Notes under the pieces: generated by a model | What the model was told of the DNA's origin: nothing | The model's database searches: none | Seen by the model: the letters and a program-made list of their open reading frames with translations, nothing else | Made by a program: the position numbers and the translations under genes | DNA from: Bacteroidales bacterium | GTDB taxonomy: Bacteria; Bacteroidota; Bacteroidia; Bacteroidales; VadinHA17 | Length of the DNA: 55,054 bases | Assembly: GCA_003141525.1 (NCBI GenBank) | Contig: PLML01000092.1 | Location: forward strand, 37,380 to 92,433 | Direction: 5' to 3' | Shown: positions 1-9,193 of the stretch, piece after piece | Numbering within the stretch: position 1 is the first letter of the stretch | How the letters are laid out: each line of letters starts with the position of its first letter

Positions 1-38
1 AAAAGTAAAAAGATAAAAGTAAAATCAAAAAGTACTAA

Positions 39-1007
39 TTATCTTCGATCATCTTCATATTCCATGGTAATTTTCGATCCATATTTCTTGTCCGCCAGTT
101 TAAAAGCTTCAGTGATAACGCTTTTCCTGCCGCCATTTTTAATAAAATTCAGGCATGCTTCAATCTTTGGTGCCATGCTCCCTTTTGCAAACTGACCTTC
201 GTTCAAATACTTCATAGTATCATTGTAGTTGAGAAATTCCTTTATCTCCTGATTTGGCTTTCTATAATTGATGTATATATATGGAACATCGGTAAGAATA
301 TAAAATTCGTCCGCACCAATCTGTGTGGCCAGAAGTGAGGAGGCCATATCTTTGTCAATAACCGCTTCTGCAGGTCTTACATCTTTTTTTTCATCAATAT
401 AGACAGGCACACCTCCACCGCCGGCTGCTATGACAATATTCCCTTCCCTTGCTAGATCACAAATAATTGATTCGTTAATCACGCCGATAGGAACAGGGGA
501 TGGAACAACCCTCCGGAAACCTCCCTGTGTTTTGACCTCTTCTTTGAATATCCATCCCTTTCTTGCTGAGAGGTCAACAGCCTGTTTTTTTGAATATATT
601 TTGCCGACTCTTTTTTGCGGGTCAGTGAATGCCGGGTCATTAATATCAACAAGAACCTGTGTTATTATGCAGATAACATTTTTAGTAATCCCATGTTTGT
701 TCAGGACATTTCTGAACATCCTTTCAATCATATACCCGATTCCACCCTGCGAATCAGCCACACAAATATCGACAGGCATCTGGGCAATGCCATATAACTG
801 TTCCCCAGCATCATTCCTCATAAGGATATTACCCACCTGGGGTCCGTTCCCATGAGTTATGACCAGGTCGTAACCATCATTTATCAGAAAAATAAGATTC
901 TCAAGAGTTTCAGTAGTGTTTTGTTCCTGTTCATCTATTGTTCCAACCTGATCACCTCTTAGCAAAGCATTACCACCAAGGGCAACCACTGCAAGTTTCT
1001 TTTCCAT
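39..1007 (-). CDS. arcC: Carbamate kinase
   Basis: The 322-residue product is a full-length carbamate kinase of the amino-acid-kinase fold. It reversibly transfers phosphate between carbamoyl phosphate and ADP, normally making ATP at the end of a fermentative degradation route such as arginine deiminase or ureide catabolism. The N-terminal ALGGNALL loop (residues about 9-16), HGNGPQVGN (about 52-60), the IAAGGGGVPV glycine-rich strand and the C-terminal KGSMAPKIEA motif are all present. The start ATG at 1007 is the first codon of the recognisable domain. No arginine deiminase or ornithine/ureide carbamoyltransferase is seen on the upstream side, and the downstream side is cut by the window edge, so the pathway is not known. 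The family call is firm; the pathway is open. Confidence 0.95.
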   Translation of the reverse strand: MEKKLAVVALGGNALLRGDQVGTIDEQEQNTTETLENLIFLINDGYDLVITHGNGPQVGNILMRNDAGEQLYGIAQMPVDICVADSQGGIGYMIERMFRNVLNKHGITKNVICIITQVLVDINDPAFTDPQKRVGKIYSKKQAVDLSARKGWIFKEEVKTQGGFRRVVPSPVPIGVINESIICDLAREGNIVIAAGGGGVPVYIDEKKDVRPAEAVIDKDMASSLLATQIGADEFYILTDVPYIYINYRKPNQEIKEFLNYNDTMKYLNEGQFAKGSMAPKIEACLNFIKNGGRKSVITEAFKLADKKYGSKITMEYEDDRR

Positions 1008-1191
1008 AGAATTTATTTCTGAAAGATCACAAAAGTACCAAAATTAGAAGAATTCCATTTAAGAATACTGAAAATAGAAATTTCAATGATTTTCGGCATA
1101 CCTCACCTATTTAATTTCATAAATATCAACTGTTAGAATTGAAGTTAAAAAAAAATGTTACATTTACGAAATTCCAAATACTACCAGATAA

Positions 1192-1878
1192 GTGAGATTT
1201 AGCTATGTATTGTTCATTGCGGTGATCTTCGCAATAACAGGATTCTCCTGTAAGGAAAAAGGGGGAAAATATATAAATCAGGGGGAAATACATTATACTA
1301 TAGATTATGTAGGCAAATTTGGCCCTATGCCAAAAGAAGTTCTGCCTAAAAACCTTATTGTATCTTTTAAAAATAATAAAATCCTCTTCGAGATGATTTC
1401 TTCCTTTGGAAATTCCGGAATATTTAATCTTGCCAATCCGGATAAAGGAATCCTGGACACATATTTTAGTCTTTTTACTTTAAAATATTTCTATGCGGTT
1501 CAACCTGGCGAACAATATCCGGGTTTTGAGTCAATGAAAGGAATTGAGATCAGAAAAACAACAAAGACATCAGTAATCTGTGGCTTCAACTGTAAAAACG
1601 CAGAGATTACATTCCCTGCTGACAGGAACAAAATTTATAATATATGGTATACGAATGAGATAAATATTAAGAATCCCAATATCGCCACTCCATACAGTCA
1701 AATCGACGGAGTACTTATGAATTTTTTCTTCTTCCTGGGGCCGGCAGAGCTTCATTTCGATGCAGAAACAGTTTATAAAAAAGCAATCCCTGATGAAGCC
1801 TTTGAAAGAAGAGAAAAATTTATGCGGGTATCGAGGGAGGAGATCGACAAGTTCATTAATAAAATGATCAGCCTTTAG
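1192..1878 (+). CDS. Putative lipoprotein of unknown function
   Basis: This is a 228-residue protein I do not recognise. It begins with a short hydrophobic signal and a lipobox-like ITGFSC, with the lipid-attachment cysteine near residue 20, so I infer an outer-membrane or periplasmic lipoprotein. The start must be GTG at 1192: a stop codon lies just upstream in frame and the signal peptide begins immediately. The mature part opens with GEIHYTIDY, a pattern seen in Bacteroidota GLPGLI-like or DUF4412-like secreted proteins, but the similarity is too weak for a call. It is divergent from the carbamate kinase gene and precedes ftsK on the same strand, with a separate ftsK promoter in between. 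Confidence 0.7.
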   Translation: MRFSYVLFIAVIFAITGFSCKEKGGKYINQGEIHYTIDYVGKFGPMPKEVLPKNLIVSFKNNKILFEMISSFGNSGIFNLANPDKGILDTYFSLFTLKYFYAVQPGEQYPGFESMKGIEIRKTTKTSVICGFNCKNAEITFPADRNKIYNIWYTNEINIKNPNIATPYSQIDGVLMNFFFFLGPAELHFDAETVYKKAIPDEAFERREKFMRVSREEIDKFINKMISL

Positions 1879-1967
1879 GGCTCAGGGCAAAAGGCAAAAG
1901 TTAAAGACAATTTCATCAATCCATTATTCTAAAATACCCAAAAGAAAACAAAATCATTTATCTGCTT

Positions 1968-1997
1968 TTTGAGTAAGGCTCAAAATTATTACCTTTG
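1968..1997 (+). promoter_or_regulatory. Predicted Bacteroidota-type promoter for ftsK
   Basis: TTTG ending at 1971 is followed after 18 nt by TACCTTTG (1990-1997). This matches the Bacteroidota primary-sigma pattern TTTG-N19-TAnnTTTG. The expected transcription start near 2004 gives ftsK a leader of about 40 nt. It is a pattern match only. Confidence 0.55.
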
Positions 1998-2044
1998 GGT
2001 TGCGTTTAAAAAACGATACTGTTTTGAAATAACTTTACCCAGAG

Positions 2045-4501
2045 ATGAATAAAGAGAAGGAAGATACCGGTAAAAAGAATACAAAAACCACGAAAAGTTC
2101 AGTAAAAAACAAATCTATCATTACAGATGAGAGGATCAAATTTGTTATCGGAATTCTAATTACTGGTTTTGCGTTATATCTTTTTCTGGCTTGTATTGCT
2201 TACCTCTTGTGGTGGAAAACTGACCTCAGTATTGCTGATTCAGATATAGTTTCAGGCCCTGATATTGCTGTCAAAAACTGGTCAGGAAAAAGTGGCCATT
2301 TCCTGGCTAAAATGATTATCACGAATGGATTTGGATTTGGTGCATTTTTTATTCCCCTGATTTTTGGATCTATTGGATTATACCTTCTCAAGTTCCCGAA
2401 TATAAAGCCATTTAAGCTGATTGCCAAGTTTTCCTTTGCAACTATCATTCTTTCACTTATTCTTGGTTTTATCTTCAGTAAATCGAATGTTTACCTGGGT
2501 AGTGGTCCGGGAGGTGCGCAGGGATACAATATTATAAGGTGGATGAATGCTTTCACGGGTATGATTGGGACAGGAGTTATTCTGACGTTTATAACAATAT
2601 CCTATTTGGTTTTTGCATTGAGAGTCAAACCTGAGGCATTCGGTTTAAGAGTGCCTTCATTCCTAAAGTTTAAGAAACATTCTGATAATAAAATTCTTGT
2701 TCCTGATGACGATATTCTGGCATATCCGGAGGCAGATGATTTAATTCCGGAAATGAAATCCTCTACTGATAAAGTTCGTGATAACGAAAAAGTTGAATTT
2801 GTGGTACGAACCACAAAACAATATGGTGAGAACGAGGACTTAGATGAAGATTCTCCGGAAATACTTTCAACTGGTTCCATAATCCGGGACTTTGACAATG
2901 ACGGATCCGCAATTCCGCAAAATGAAGATGTACCGATAAATATTACCCGACCTGAAGCAGCTGATACTCTTCCCGATCATGAGGTTGACAGAATAATGGG
3001 AGACTATGATCCTCGTCTTGATCTTTCAAGATATAAATTTCCTCCTGTTTCAATTCTTAAAGAACACAAATCAGAGAGTGCCTTTGATAATTCTGAAGTT
3101 TTTGAGAACAAGGAGAATATTATTAAAACTCTTGGAGATCATAAGATCAGTATTAAAAGTATATCAGCAACTATAGGTCCTACTGTAACATTGTATGAGA
3201 TTGTACCCGAGCGGGGGGTCAGACTTGCACGCATTAAATCGCTTGAGGATGATATCGCACTTAATCTTTCCGCACTGGGGATAAGAATTATTGCACCGAT
3301 TCCCGGAAGGGGAACTGTAGGTATTGAAGTTCCCAATAAAAAGCCGGAAATGGTCTCAATGCGATCGCTTATTACTTCAAAAGCCTTCCAGGAAACAAAA
3401 TTCGATATCGCTCTCGCACTTGGAAGAACTATTACAAATGAACCGTACATTGTCGATCTTACTAAAATGCCACACCTTCTGGTTGCCGGAGCAACCGGTC
3501 AGGGAAAGTCTGTAGGGATAAATGCTATAATAACTTCAATTCTATACAAGAAACATCCTGCCGAAGTTAAATTTGTTCTAATCGACCCCAAAAGAGTGGA
3601 ATTACCTCTCTATATGAAAATTGAAAGACATTTTCTTGCAAAACTTCCGGACGAAGAGGATGCGATAATTACTGATACACAGAAGGTTATTAAGACACTC
3701 AATTCATTATGCATCGAGATGGACAACAGGCTTGAGCTTCTTAAAGCCGCGCAGGCGCGTAATATCAAAGAGTATAACGAAAAATTTATTTCAAGGAAAC
3801 TGAGTCCTGAAAAAGGACATAAATACCTGCCCTATATAGTTTTAATTATTGATGAGTTTGCCGATCTGATAATGACTGCCGGCAGGGAAATAGAAGGACC
3901 TATAGGCAGGCTTGCTCAACTCGCCAGGGCAATAGGTATACATCTGATTATCTCCACTCAGAGACCATCAGCAAATATAATCACCGGATTTATCAAAGCA
4001 AATTTCCCGACAAGAATCGCATTCCGGGTATTTTCATCCATAGATTCACGTACTATTCTTGATGCTACCGGAGCAGACAGACTGGTTGGACGCGGTGATA
4101 TGCTGGTTTCTTCGGGAAATGAACCGGTAAGGGTTCAGTGTGCTTTTATTGATACACCGGAAATAGAAGAACTCACAGAGTTCATCGGTTCACAAAAAGG
4201 TTATGCCGATGCTATGCATCTCCCGGAATATGTCGACGATAGTGAGTCTGGCGTAATAGAGGTCGATCTTCGTAAAAGAGATCCTATGTTCGATGAAGCA
4301 GCACGCCTTGTTGTTCAGCATCAGCAGGGTTCTACTTCACTAATACAGAGAAAGCTTTCAATCGGATATAACAGGGCAGGAAGAATTATTGACCAGCTTG
4401 AGGCTGCAGGAGTTGTCGGGCCATTTGAAGGAAGTAAAGCAAGGGATGTTCTCTGTTCTGACTTTATTGCTTTGGAACAGATTTTGAAGCGTCTTGAATA
4501 A
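2045..4501 (+). CDS. ftsK: DNA translocase FtsK/SpoIIIE family
   Basis: The 818-residue protein is the septal DNA pump that clears chromosome ends during division and directs dimer resolution. A short basic, Lys/Thr-rich N-terminus precedes about four membrane segments (residues about 35-190). An acidic linker and the motor follow: Walker A GATGQGKS at about 481-488, Walker B LIIDEFADL at about 600-608, and the STQRPS sensor-like motif soon after. The C-terminal winged-helix gamma domain (about 745-810) contains the typical SLIQRKLSIGYNRAGRI stretch, so the protein is complete. The stop codon overlaps an alternative TTG start of the LolA-like gene, so ftsK and lolA probably form one transcript, an arrangement familiar in Bacteroidota. 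Confidence 0.97.
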   Translation: MNKEKEDTGKKNTKTTKSSVKNKSIITDERIKFVIGILITGFALYLFLACIAYLLWWKTDLSIADSDIVSGPDIAVKNWSGKSGHFLAKMIITNGFGFGAFFIPLIFGSIGLYLLKFPNIKPFKLIAKFSFATIILSLILGFIFSKSNVYLGSGPGGAQGYNIIRWMNAFTGMIGTGVILTFITISYLVFALRVKPEAFGLRVPSFLKFKKHSDNKILVPDDDILAYPEADDLIPEMKSSTDKVRDNEKVEFVVRTTKQYGENEDLDEDSPEILSTGSIIRDFDNDGSAIPQNEDVPINITRPEAADTLPDHEVDRIMGDYDPRLDLSRYKFPPVSILKEHKSESAFDNSEVFENKENIIKTLGDHKISIKSISATIGPTVTLYEIVPERGVRLARIKSLEDDIALNLSALGIRIIAPIPGRGTVGIEVPNKKPEMVSMRSLITSKAFQETKFDIALALGRTITNEPYIVDLTKMPHLLVAGATGQGKSVGINAIITSILYKKHPAEVKFVLIDPKRVELPLYMKIERHFLAKLPDEEDAIITDTQKVIKTLNSLCIEMDNRLELLKAAQARNIKEYNEKFISRKLSPEKGHKYLPYIVLIIDEFADLIMTAGREIEGPIGRLAQLARAIGIHLIISTQRPSANIITGFIKANFPTRIAFRVFSSIDSRTILDATGADRLVGRGDMLVSSGNEPVRVQCAFIDTPEIEELTEFIGSQKGYADAMHLPEYVDDSESGVIEVDLRKRDPMFDEAARLVVQHQQGSTSLIQRKLSIGYNRAGRIIDQLEAAGVVGPFEGSKARDVLCSDFIALEQILKRLE

Positions 4502-4511
4502 AACAATTAAG

Positions 4512-5147
4512 ATGAGATCCTTTGGAAATATTCTTATTTTTCTTCTGTTTACTCTGAATATAACCGGACAGACTGATCCGGAAGCAATTAAGATTCTTGA
4601 TAAGTTCTCCGAAAATGCACTTAAGGCTCCTTCGGTGTCAATGAAATTCAAAATGATAACTACTAACCTGACTGATAATACAACTGATTCATTAGAAGGA
4701 TCCGTAATTCTCAGTAAGGATAGATACAGACTCGACCTTCCGGATAATACCGTCTGGTTTAATGGAGAAACATCCTGGAGCTATCTTTCTGAAGAAAAAG
4801 AGGTAACAATAACAAAAGCCGATAAGAAAGACAATACTTTTCAGAGCCGCCCTTCATTAATTTTCTCATTATACAAAAAAGGATATAAGAGCCGGCTGAT
4901 AGAAGAGAGGACGGATTCATATATAATCGACCTTTATCCTGAAGATATCAAAAGTGAATTACTGCGGGTCAGACTTTCTATTGGGAAATCTCTTTTTAAT
5001 CTCATTAGCCTTGAGTATAAGAGAAAGGATGGCGTTATAAACACCCTGCATGTAAATGAATACAATCTGAAAGTAAAACCGGAAGCCGATACTTTTATCT
5101 TTCAGCCGGGAAAATACAAGGATACTGAGGTTATTGATATGCGTTAA
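4512..5147 (+). CDS. LolA-like outer-membrane lipoprotein carrier protein
   Basis: A periplasmic lipoprotein carrier of the LolA fold (about 211 residues) would ferry lipoproteins from the inner to the outer membrane. A signal peptide (MRSFGNILIFLLFTLNITGQ) is followed by the LolA-type pattern: an ALKAPSVSMKFKM strand, a GSVILSKDRYRLDLP strand, and WFNGETSWSYL where the family has its conserved tryptophan motif. I chose ATG 4512 over the track's TTG 4494 because it begins the signal peptide directly and avoids overlapping the ftsK stop. Position directly after ftsK supports the call, since this pair recurs in Bacteroidota. DUF4292-type relatives are the main alternative. Confidence 0.85.
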   Translation: MRSFGNILIFLLFTLNITGQTDPEAIKILDKFSENALKAPSVSMKFKMITTNLTDNTTDSLEGSVILSKDRYRLDLPDNTVWFNGETSWSYLSEEKEVTITKADKKDNTFQSRPSLIFSLYKKGYKSRLIEERTDSYIIDLYPEDIKSELLRVRLSIGKSLFNLISLEYKRKDGVINTLHVNEYNLKVKPEADTFIFQPGKYKDTEVIDMR

Positions 5148-5203
5148 ATGGTCGATAAGTCTCCTTCAGGATATTTATTAATTTTGAGACAAATAATTTG
5201 CAC

Positions 5204-5968
5204 ATGGAAAATTTTATATGTGAGAATGTCTTCGTACCGTTGAGATCGGGGCCATCACATAAAACAGAGATGCTGAGCCAGGTCTTGTTTGGCGAGAAAT
5301 ATTCTGTTATAGAGAAGGCAGGCAGCTGGATGAAAATAGAAACACTTTTTGACAAGTACCGGGGATGGATCGACATGGATCATCTTCAGCAATCTTCTGT
5401 TGAAGGCAGCTCCAGCAGTCACGTATTGAACAGATCCATACTATGTTACAAAAACGATAAGACAAAGCTTGTACTTGAGGCAGGTTGTGAAGTATTCAAT
5501 CCCGATTTCGAGAAGAAAGTTTTTTATATCGGTAAAAATCAGTACTGTACCGGTCATGAATTCAGTAACAGCTATGTATCAACAAATGAATCTTTTGCTG
5601 ACACAGCAATGAGATACATCAACAGTCCGTACATATGGGGAGGTCGTATACCTTCAGGAATAGATTGTTCAGGACTTACACAGCTTGTATATAAAGTACA
5701 AGGCATTCCTATTCCCCGGGACAGCTGGCAACAGGCTGAGGCAGGTAAAAGCATTGACTTCATTGATCAGTCTGATCCTGGTGATCTTGTCTTTTTCGAT
5801 AATGAAAGAGGTAAAATTTCACATGTGGGGATGATTTTATCAAGAGGACTGGTCATTCATGCATCCGGCAGGGTAAGAATTGATTCGATCGATCACCAGG
5901 GGATCTTTAAACCTGAAATAGGTGGCTACTCACACAAGTTGCGGACAATTAGAAGAATTCTGTCTTGA
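5204..5968 (+). CDS. NlpC/P60 family cell-wall hydrolase with SH3-like domains
   Basis: This endopeptidase probably cleaves peptidoglycan stem peptides. Residues 1-130 hold SH3b-like segments (VPLRSGPSHKTEM near the start, GWIDMDHL at about 55-62). The C-terminal NlpC/P60 domain has the catalytic triad: Cys in GIDCSGLTQ (about residue 155), His in SHVGMIL (about 207) and a second His in VIHASGRVR (about 219). I prefer ATG 5204 to the upstream TTG 5198. There is no obvious signal peptide, so it may act in the cytoplasm on recycled muropeptides, as in dipeptidyl-peptidase VI-like relatives. It converges on ftcD with a long palindrome between them. Confidence 0.92.
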   Translation: MENFICENVFVPLRSGPSHKTEMLSQVLFGEKYSVIEKAGSWMKIETLFDKYRGWIDMDHLQQSSVEGSSSSHVLNRSILCYKNDKTKLVLEAGCEVFNPDFEKKVFYIGKNQYCTGHEFSNSYVSTNESFADTAMRYINSPYIWGGRIPSGIDCSGLTQLVYKVQGIPIPRDSWQQAEAGKSIDFIDQSDPGDLVFFDNERGKISHVGMILSRGLVIHASGRVRIDSIDHQGIFKPEIGGYSHKLRTIRRILS

Positions 5969-5974
5969 TTTGAT

Positions 5975-6007
5975 CTGTAGAGACGCCCAAATTGGGCGTC
6001 TCTACAG
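5975..6007. repeat. Perfect long palindrome between convergent genes (terminator-like)
   Basis: The sequence CTGTAGAGACGCCCAA, one central base, then its exact reverse complement forms a 33-nt inverted repeat with 16-bp arms. It lies between the stop of the NlpC gene and the 3' end of ftcD, and the ftcD stop codon is inside the right arm. It has no T-tract, so it is more like a dispersed palindromic repeat that may serve as a bidirectional terminator or mRNA-end stabiliser. Confidence 0.85.
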
Positions 6008-7693
6008 GACTATTTTTGCATTAATACTTTTAAGGATTGCATCCTCTGCAGCTACAGCTTTTGATTCTAAATCTTCTCCCCTGGCTATTACATTGGTCAC
6101 AAAATCTTTATCATTTAGTCCTGAAGCATTGATCTTAACATTCAGGAATGCTCCTCTGATGCAAGATCGGAGTGCTAATGCCCCTACTCCCGCATCACTG
6201 ATAGAATTCGGATTCCCCTTTTCGACCATCTCGCTGATTAATTCAAATCCCGGGAAAGCAGTTTCCATCACTTGCAACGGGACAAGTATTGCGTTTTTCG
6301 TAGCATCCTGTATTGCAGACTCCCTTAACCGTTTTTCTTCTTCAGATTTTTTAGGAAGTGAAAATGCATCCATTAGCCTGTTGAATGCTCTGGTATCCTC
6401 ATCAACCATTTGTAAAAGACTATTCTGAATCGCTTTACCCTTTTCGGCCCAATCCGAAAATTCTTTCCACCTGTCATCCCAACCTCTTTTGTGACTTGAG
6501 AGATTAGCAACCATTGTACCAAGTGCAACACCAAGCGCTCCCACATAGGCCGAAACAGAACCTCCTCCGGGAGCAGGTGAATCAGAAGCAGTCTCATCCA
6601 TAAAAGCTTTCAGATTCATGTTAATCAGTTTATGTTCATTTTTATCAGCCATAACAAATTCAATTATTTTTTCTTCAGGTTTAAATTGATGAATGTCATT
6701 TAGTCCCATTGATCTGATCGCTATCCTTATCAGCTCATCATCAGGTACACCGGATGAGCGTTGCTGCCTGGTCAGGAAATAGCGCCCCGCGTCGAGTAAT
6801 GATTTTAAGGGGATCAACCCTACAAGTTCAGATCCGGTAACTCTTACACCCCTGACGTCTGCTTTGCGGCATACTTCATCAAATGCAATATGAACCGGTG
6901 TCACGGAGATATTTGTAAGGTTCATTGATATTTGTGCAAATCCATATTCTTTAATATACCAGCCTATTGCTTTTACAGATTTCAATGAACCCGGGATCAT
7001 GGCTTTTTCACCACTTTCATCTCGCATAATCTTTCCGGTTACTTCATTTCCCTCCCTTTTTGGTCGCCCCTTTTCTCTTACATCATAAGCAATCGCATTT
7101 GCGCACCTGGTTGATGTTGTATTCAGATTCACATTAAACGCAACAAGAAAGTCTCTTGCACCAACTGCTGTAGCTCCAGCACGTTCATTAAATTGAGAAG
7201 GCCCGAAATCTGGCTCCCATTCCGGATCAGAAAGTTTTTTTCTTAATCCTTCGTATTCTCCTGATCTGCAGTTTGCAAGGTTTCTTCTTTCCGGTCGTCT
7301 GGCAGCATTCTCATAACAATAAACAGGTATACCCAATTCATTTCCAATCCTTTCGGCAACCTTATGACCGACAGAAACAGTCTCTTCCATTGTGATTCCA
7401 GAAACTGGTACAAAAGGGCAGACGTCAGTTGCGCCCATCCGGGGATGCTCTCCGTGATGTTTTGACATATCAATAATCTCGGATGCTTTTTTAACGGAGC
7501 GAAATGCGGCTTCTGAAACCGCTTCCGGAGTTCCCACAAAAGTTACTACAGTTCTGTTCGTATCTTTACCAGGGTCCACATCAAGCAATATAACACCATC
7601 CACCTCTTCTATAACATCAGTTATTTGCCTAATTATTCCCATATCACGCCCTTCACTGAAATTCGGAACACATTCGATAATCTTCTTCTCCAT
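6002..7693 (-). CDS. ftcD: Bifunctional glutamate formimidoyltransferase / formimidoyl-THF cyclodeaminase
   Basis: This fused enzyme moves the formimino group of N-formimino-glutamate to tetrahydrofolate and then releases ammonia to give methenyl-THF, the last steps of one histidine-degradation route. The formiminotransferase half (residues about 1-300) shows MEKKIIECVPNFSEGRD at the start, KHHGEHPRMGATD and VAFNVNLNTT. A linker leads to the cyclodeaminase half (about 360-560) with its typical SPAPGGGSVSA motif. I use the inner ATG at 7693 rather than 7729 because the family begins with this methionine. hutI lies just upstream on the same strand, separated by a repeat element; HutH and HutU must be elsewhere. 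Confidence 0.96.
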   Translation of the reverse strand: MEKKIIECVPNFSEGRDMGIIRQITDVIEEVDGVILLDVDPGKDTNRTVVTFVGTPEAVSEAAFRSVKKASEIIDMSKHHGEHPRMGATDVCPFVPVSGITMEETVSVGHKVAERIGNELGIPVYCYENAARRPERRNLANCRSGEYEGLRKKLSDPEWEPDFGPSQFNERAGATAVGARDFLVAFNVNLNTTSTRCANAIAYDVREKGRPKREGNEVTGKIMRDESGEKAMIPGSLKSVKAIGWYIKEYGFAQISMNLTNISVTPVHIAFDEVCRKADVRGVRVTGSELVGLIPLKSLLDAGRYFLTRQQRSSGVPDDELIRIAIRSMGLNDIHQFKPEEKIIEFVMADKNEHKLINMNLKAFMDETASDSPAPGGGSVSAYVGALGVALGTMVANLSSHKRGWDDRWKEFSDWAEKGKAIQNSLLQMVDEDTRAFNRLMDAFSLPKKSEEEKRLRESAIQDATKNAILVPLQVMETAFPGFELISEMVEKGNPNSISDAGVGALALRSCIRGAFLNVKINASGLNDKDFVTNVIARGEDLESKAVAAEDAILKSINAKIVL

Positions 7694-7720
7694 GATTAAT
7701 AAGAATTTTTTTAAATATTT

Positions 7721-7824
7721 TTTTACCACAAAGGCTCACAAAGTCCATCACTAAGGCACACTAAGGATCAACGGATTTTACTTTGTGTTACTTTGAGCCA
7801 CCCTTTGCGTTACTTTGTGGTTAA
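7721..7824. repeat. Intergenic repeat with CACAAAG / CACTAAGG units and inverted ends
   Basis: The left end TTTTACCACAAAGGCTCACA and the right end, which reverse-complements to TTTAACCACAAAGTAACGCA, form imperfect inverted termini. The interior repeats short CACAAAG- and CACTAAGG-like words. It fills the gap between hutI and ftcD and codes for nothing. Similar elements are familiar to me as dispersed intergenic repeats in Bacteroidota, but copy number in this genome is unknown. Confidence 0.7.
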
Positions 7825-9092
7825 ATTATTTTACTTATAATCTTTCCCTTCAATATTATTGTCTCAATCAGGTTACTTCCAAATGCATATGGCATGAATT
7901 GATATGATGGTATCTTTTTGGTAATAAATACATTAGCAACCTTGCCTTTTGCAATCGATCCATGTGTCTCTGAAATACCCATAGCATAAGCTGAATTGAT
8001 TGTGACAGCATTTATCACCTCTTCAGGGAGCATTCTTAGTTTGATACATCCAAGAGACATAATGAATTTCATATTGCCTGAAGGGGATGAACCAGGATTA
8101 TAATCCGATGCAAGAGCTATTGGTAAACCTGCATTTATCATTTTCCTGACCGGAGGATCTGCCATGCTGAGGAAAAAGGCTGATCCGGGTAGTAGAGTAG
8201 GCATCGTTCCCGATCCCAAAAGTGCATTTATCTCTTCATCACCTGTAAATTCCAAATGATCAACAGAGAGAGCATTATAATTTACACCAGTCTGAATTCC
8301 GCCTGAATAACCCAGCTCATTTGCATGAAGTTTAGCAATAAGTCCATGTTTTATACCTGCCATTAATATTCTTTCGGTATCCTCAACGGTAAAGAATCCC
8401 TTATCACAAAAAACATCTATAAAATCGGCAAGTTCCTCTGAAGCAACGACAGGTATCATCTCATTGATAATAAGATCAACATACTTCTCCCTGCTGTTTT
8501 TATATTCTTCGGGAATTGCGTGAGCACCCAGAAAAGTAGCCCTGACTTCGATAGGACTGGTATACTTAATTCTCCTGATTACCCTCAGCATTTTCAACTC
8601 ATCCGCCAGATTCAGGCCATAGCCACTCTTTATTTCAACTGCGCCTGTACCTAATGAAATGATTTCATTTATCCTGTTTAAGGATTGAACGAACAACTCA
8701 TCTTCTGATGTTTCGTGAAGCTTCTTTGCTGAGTTAAGTATGCCTCCTCCCCGCCTTGCAATTTCTGTATAAGATAACCCGCGTATTTTGTCGGTATACT
8801 CTATTTCGCGGCTACCGGAATAAACAAGATGAGTATGAGAATCACAAAATGATGGAAAGACAAATCTACCGGTTGCATCGATTATTTCTGCCTCCGGATT
8901 CTGAATCAGTATATCCCTTTTTTGTAGCTCAATCATACGGCCAAATTCAGTAATCAGGCCATCCCTGATATAAAGATAAGCATCATTAATTGATGAAAGT
9001 TCAGCCATTTCTGAGCCACAAATTTTCAATTTTGGGAAATCTTCAGTCTGAACAAGGCATGCTATATTTTTGATCAGTAATCCTGTAAGCAT
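7821..9092 (-). CDS. hutI: Imidazolonepropionase
   Basis: The 423-residue amidohydrolase opens the ring of 4-imidazolone-5-propionate to N-formimino-L-glutamate, the substrate of the neighbouring FtcD. Metal and substrate motifs are visible in order: DSHTHLVYSGSREIEY (metal His pair, about residues 80-95), the FLGAHAIPEEYK segment, KLHANELGYSGG (His/Glu), and the ASDYNPGSSPSGNM motif (metal Asp). The length is normal. It is on the same strand as ftcD and the pair is a partial histidine-utilisation cluster, although the repeat between them may separate the transcripts. Confidence 0.97.
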   Translation of the reverse strand: MLTGLLIKNIACLVQTEDFPKLKICGSEMAELSSINDAYLYIRDGLITEFGRMIELQKRDILIQNPEAEIIDATGRFVFPSFCDSHTHLVYSGSREIEYTDKIRGLSYTEIARRGGGILNSAKKLHETSEDELFVQSLNRINEIISLGTGAVEIKSGYGLNLADELKMLRVIRRIKYTSPIEVRATFLGAHAIPEEYKNSREKYVDLIINEMIPVVASEELADFIDVFCDKGFFTVEDTERILMAGIKHGLIAKLHANELGYSGGIQTGVNYNALSVDHLEFTGDEEINALLGSGTMPTLLPGSAFFLSMADPPVRKMINAGLPIALASDYNPGSSPSGNMKFIMSLGCIKLRMLPEEVINAVTINSAYAMGISETHGSIAKGKVANVFITKKIPSYQFMPYAFGSNLIETIILKGKIISKII

Positions 9093-9193
9093 TTAATCGT
9101 ATAAATAAGGTCCTAAGGTAGCAAATATTAAAAAATGTGACCGTCATTTCCATTTTTCTTTATCTTTATCATTACGAACCAAACCTATAACCT

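Noticed and set aside
430-855. 141-residue plus-strand ORF opposite arcC
   Set aside because: It is the shadow of the carbamate kinase gene; it has no start context or recognisable domain.
5922-6428. 168-residue plus-strand ORF opposite ftcD
   Set aside because: It mirrors the cyclodeaminase coding region, and its first codons run through the NlpC gene end and the palindrome.
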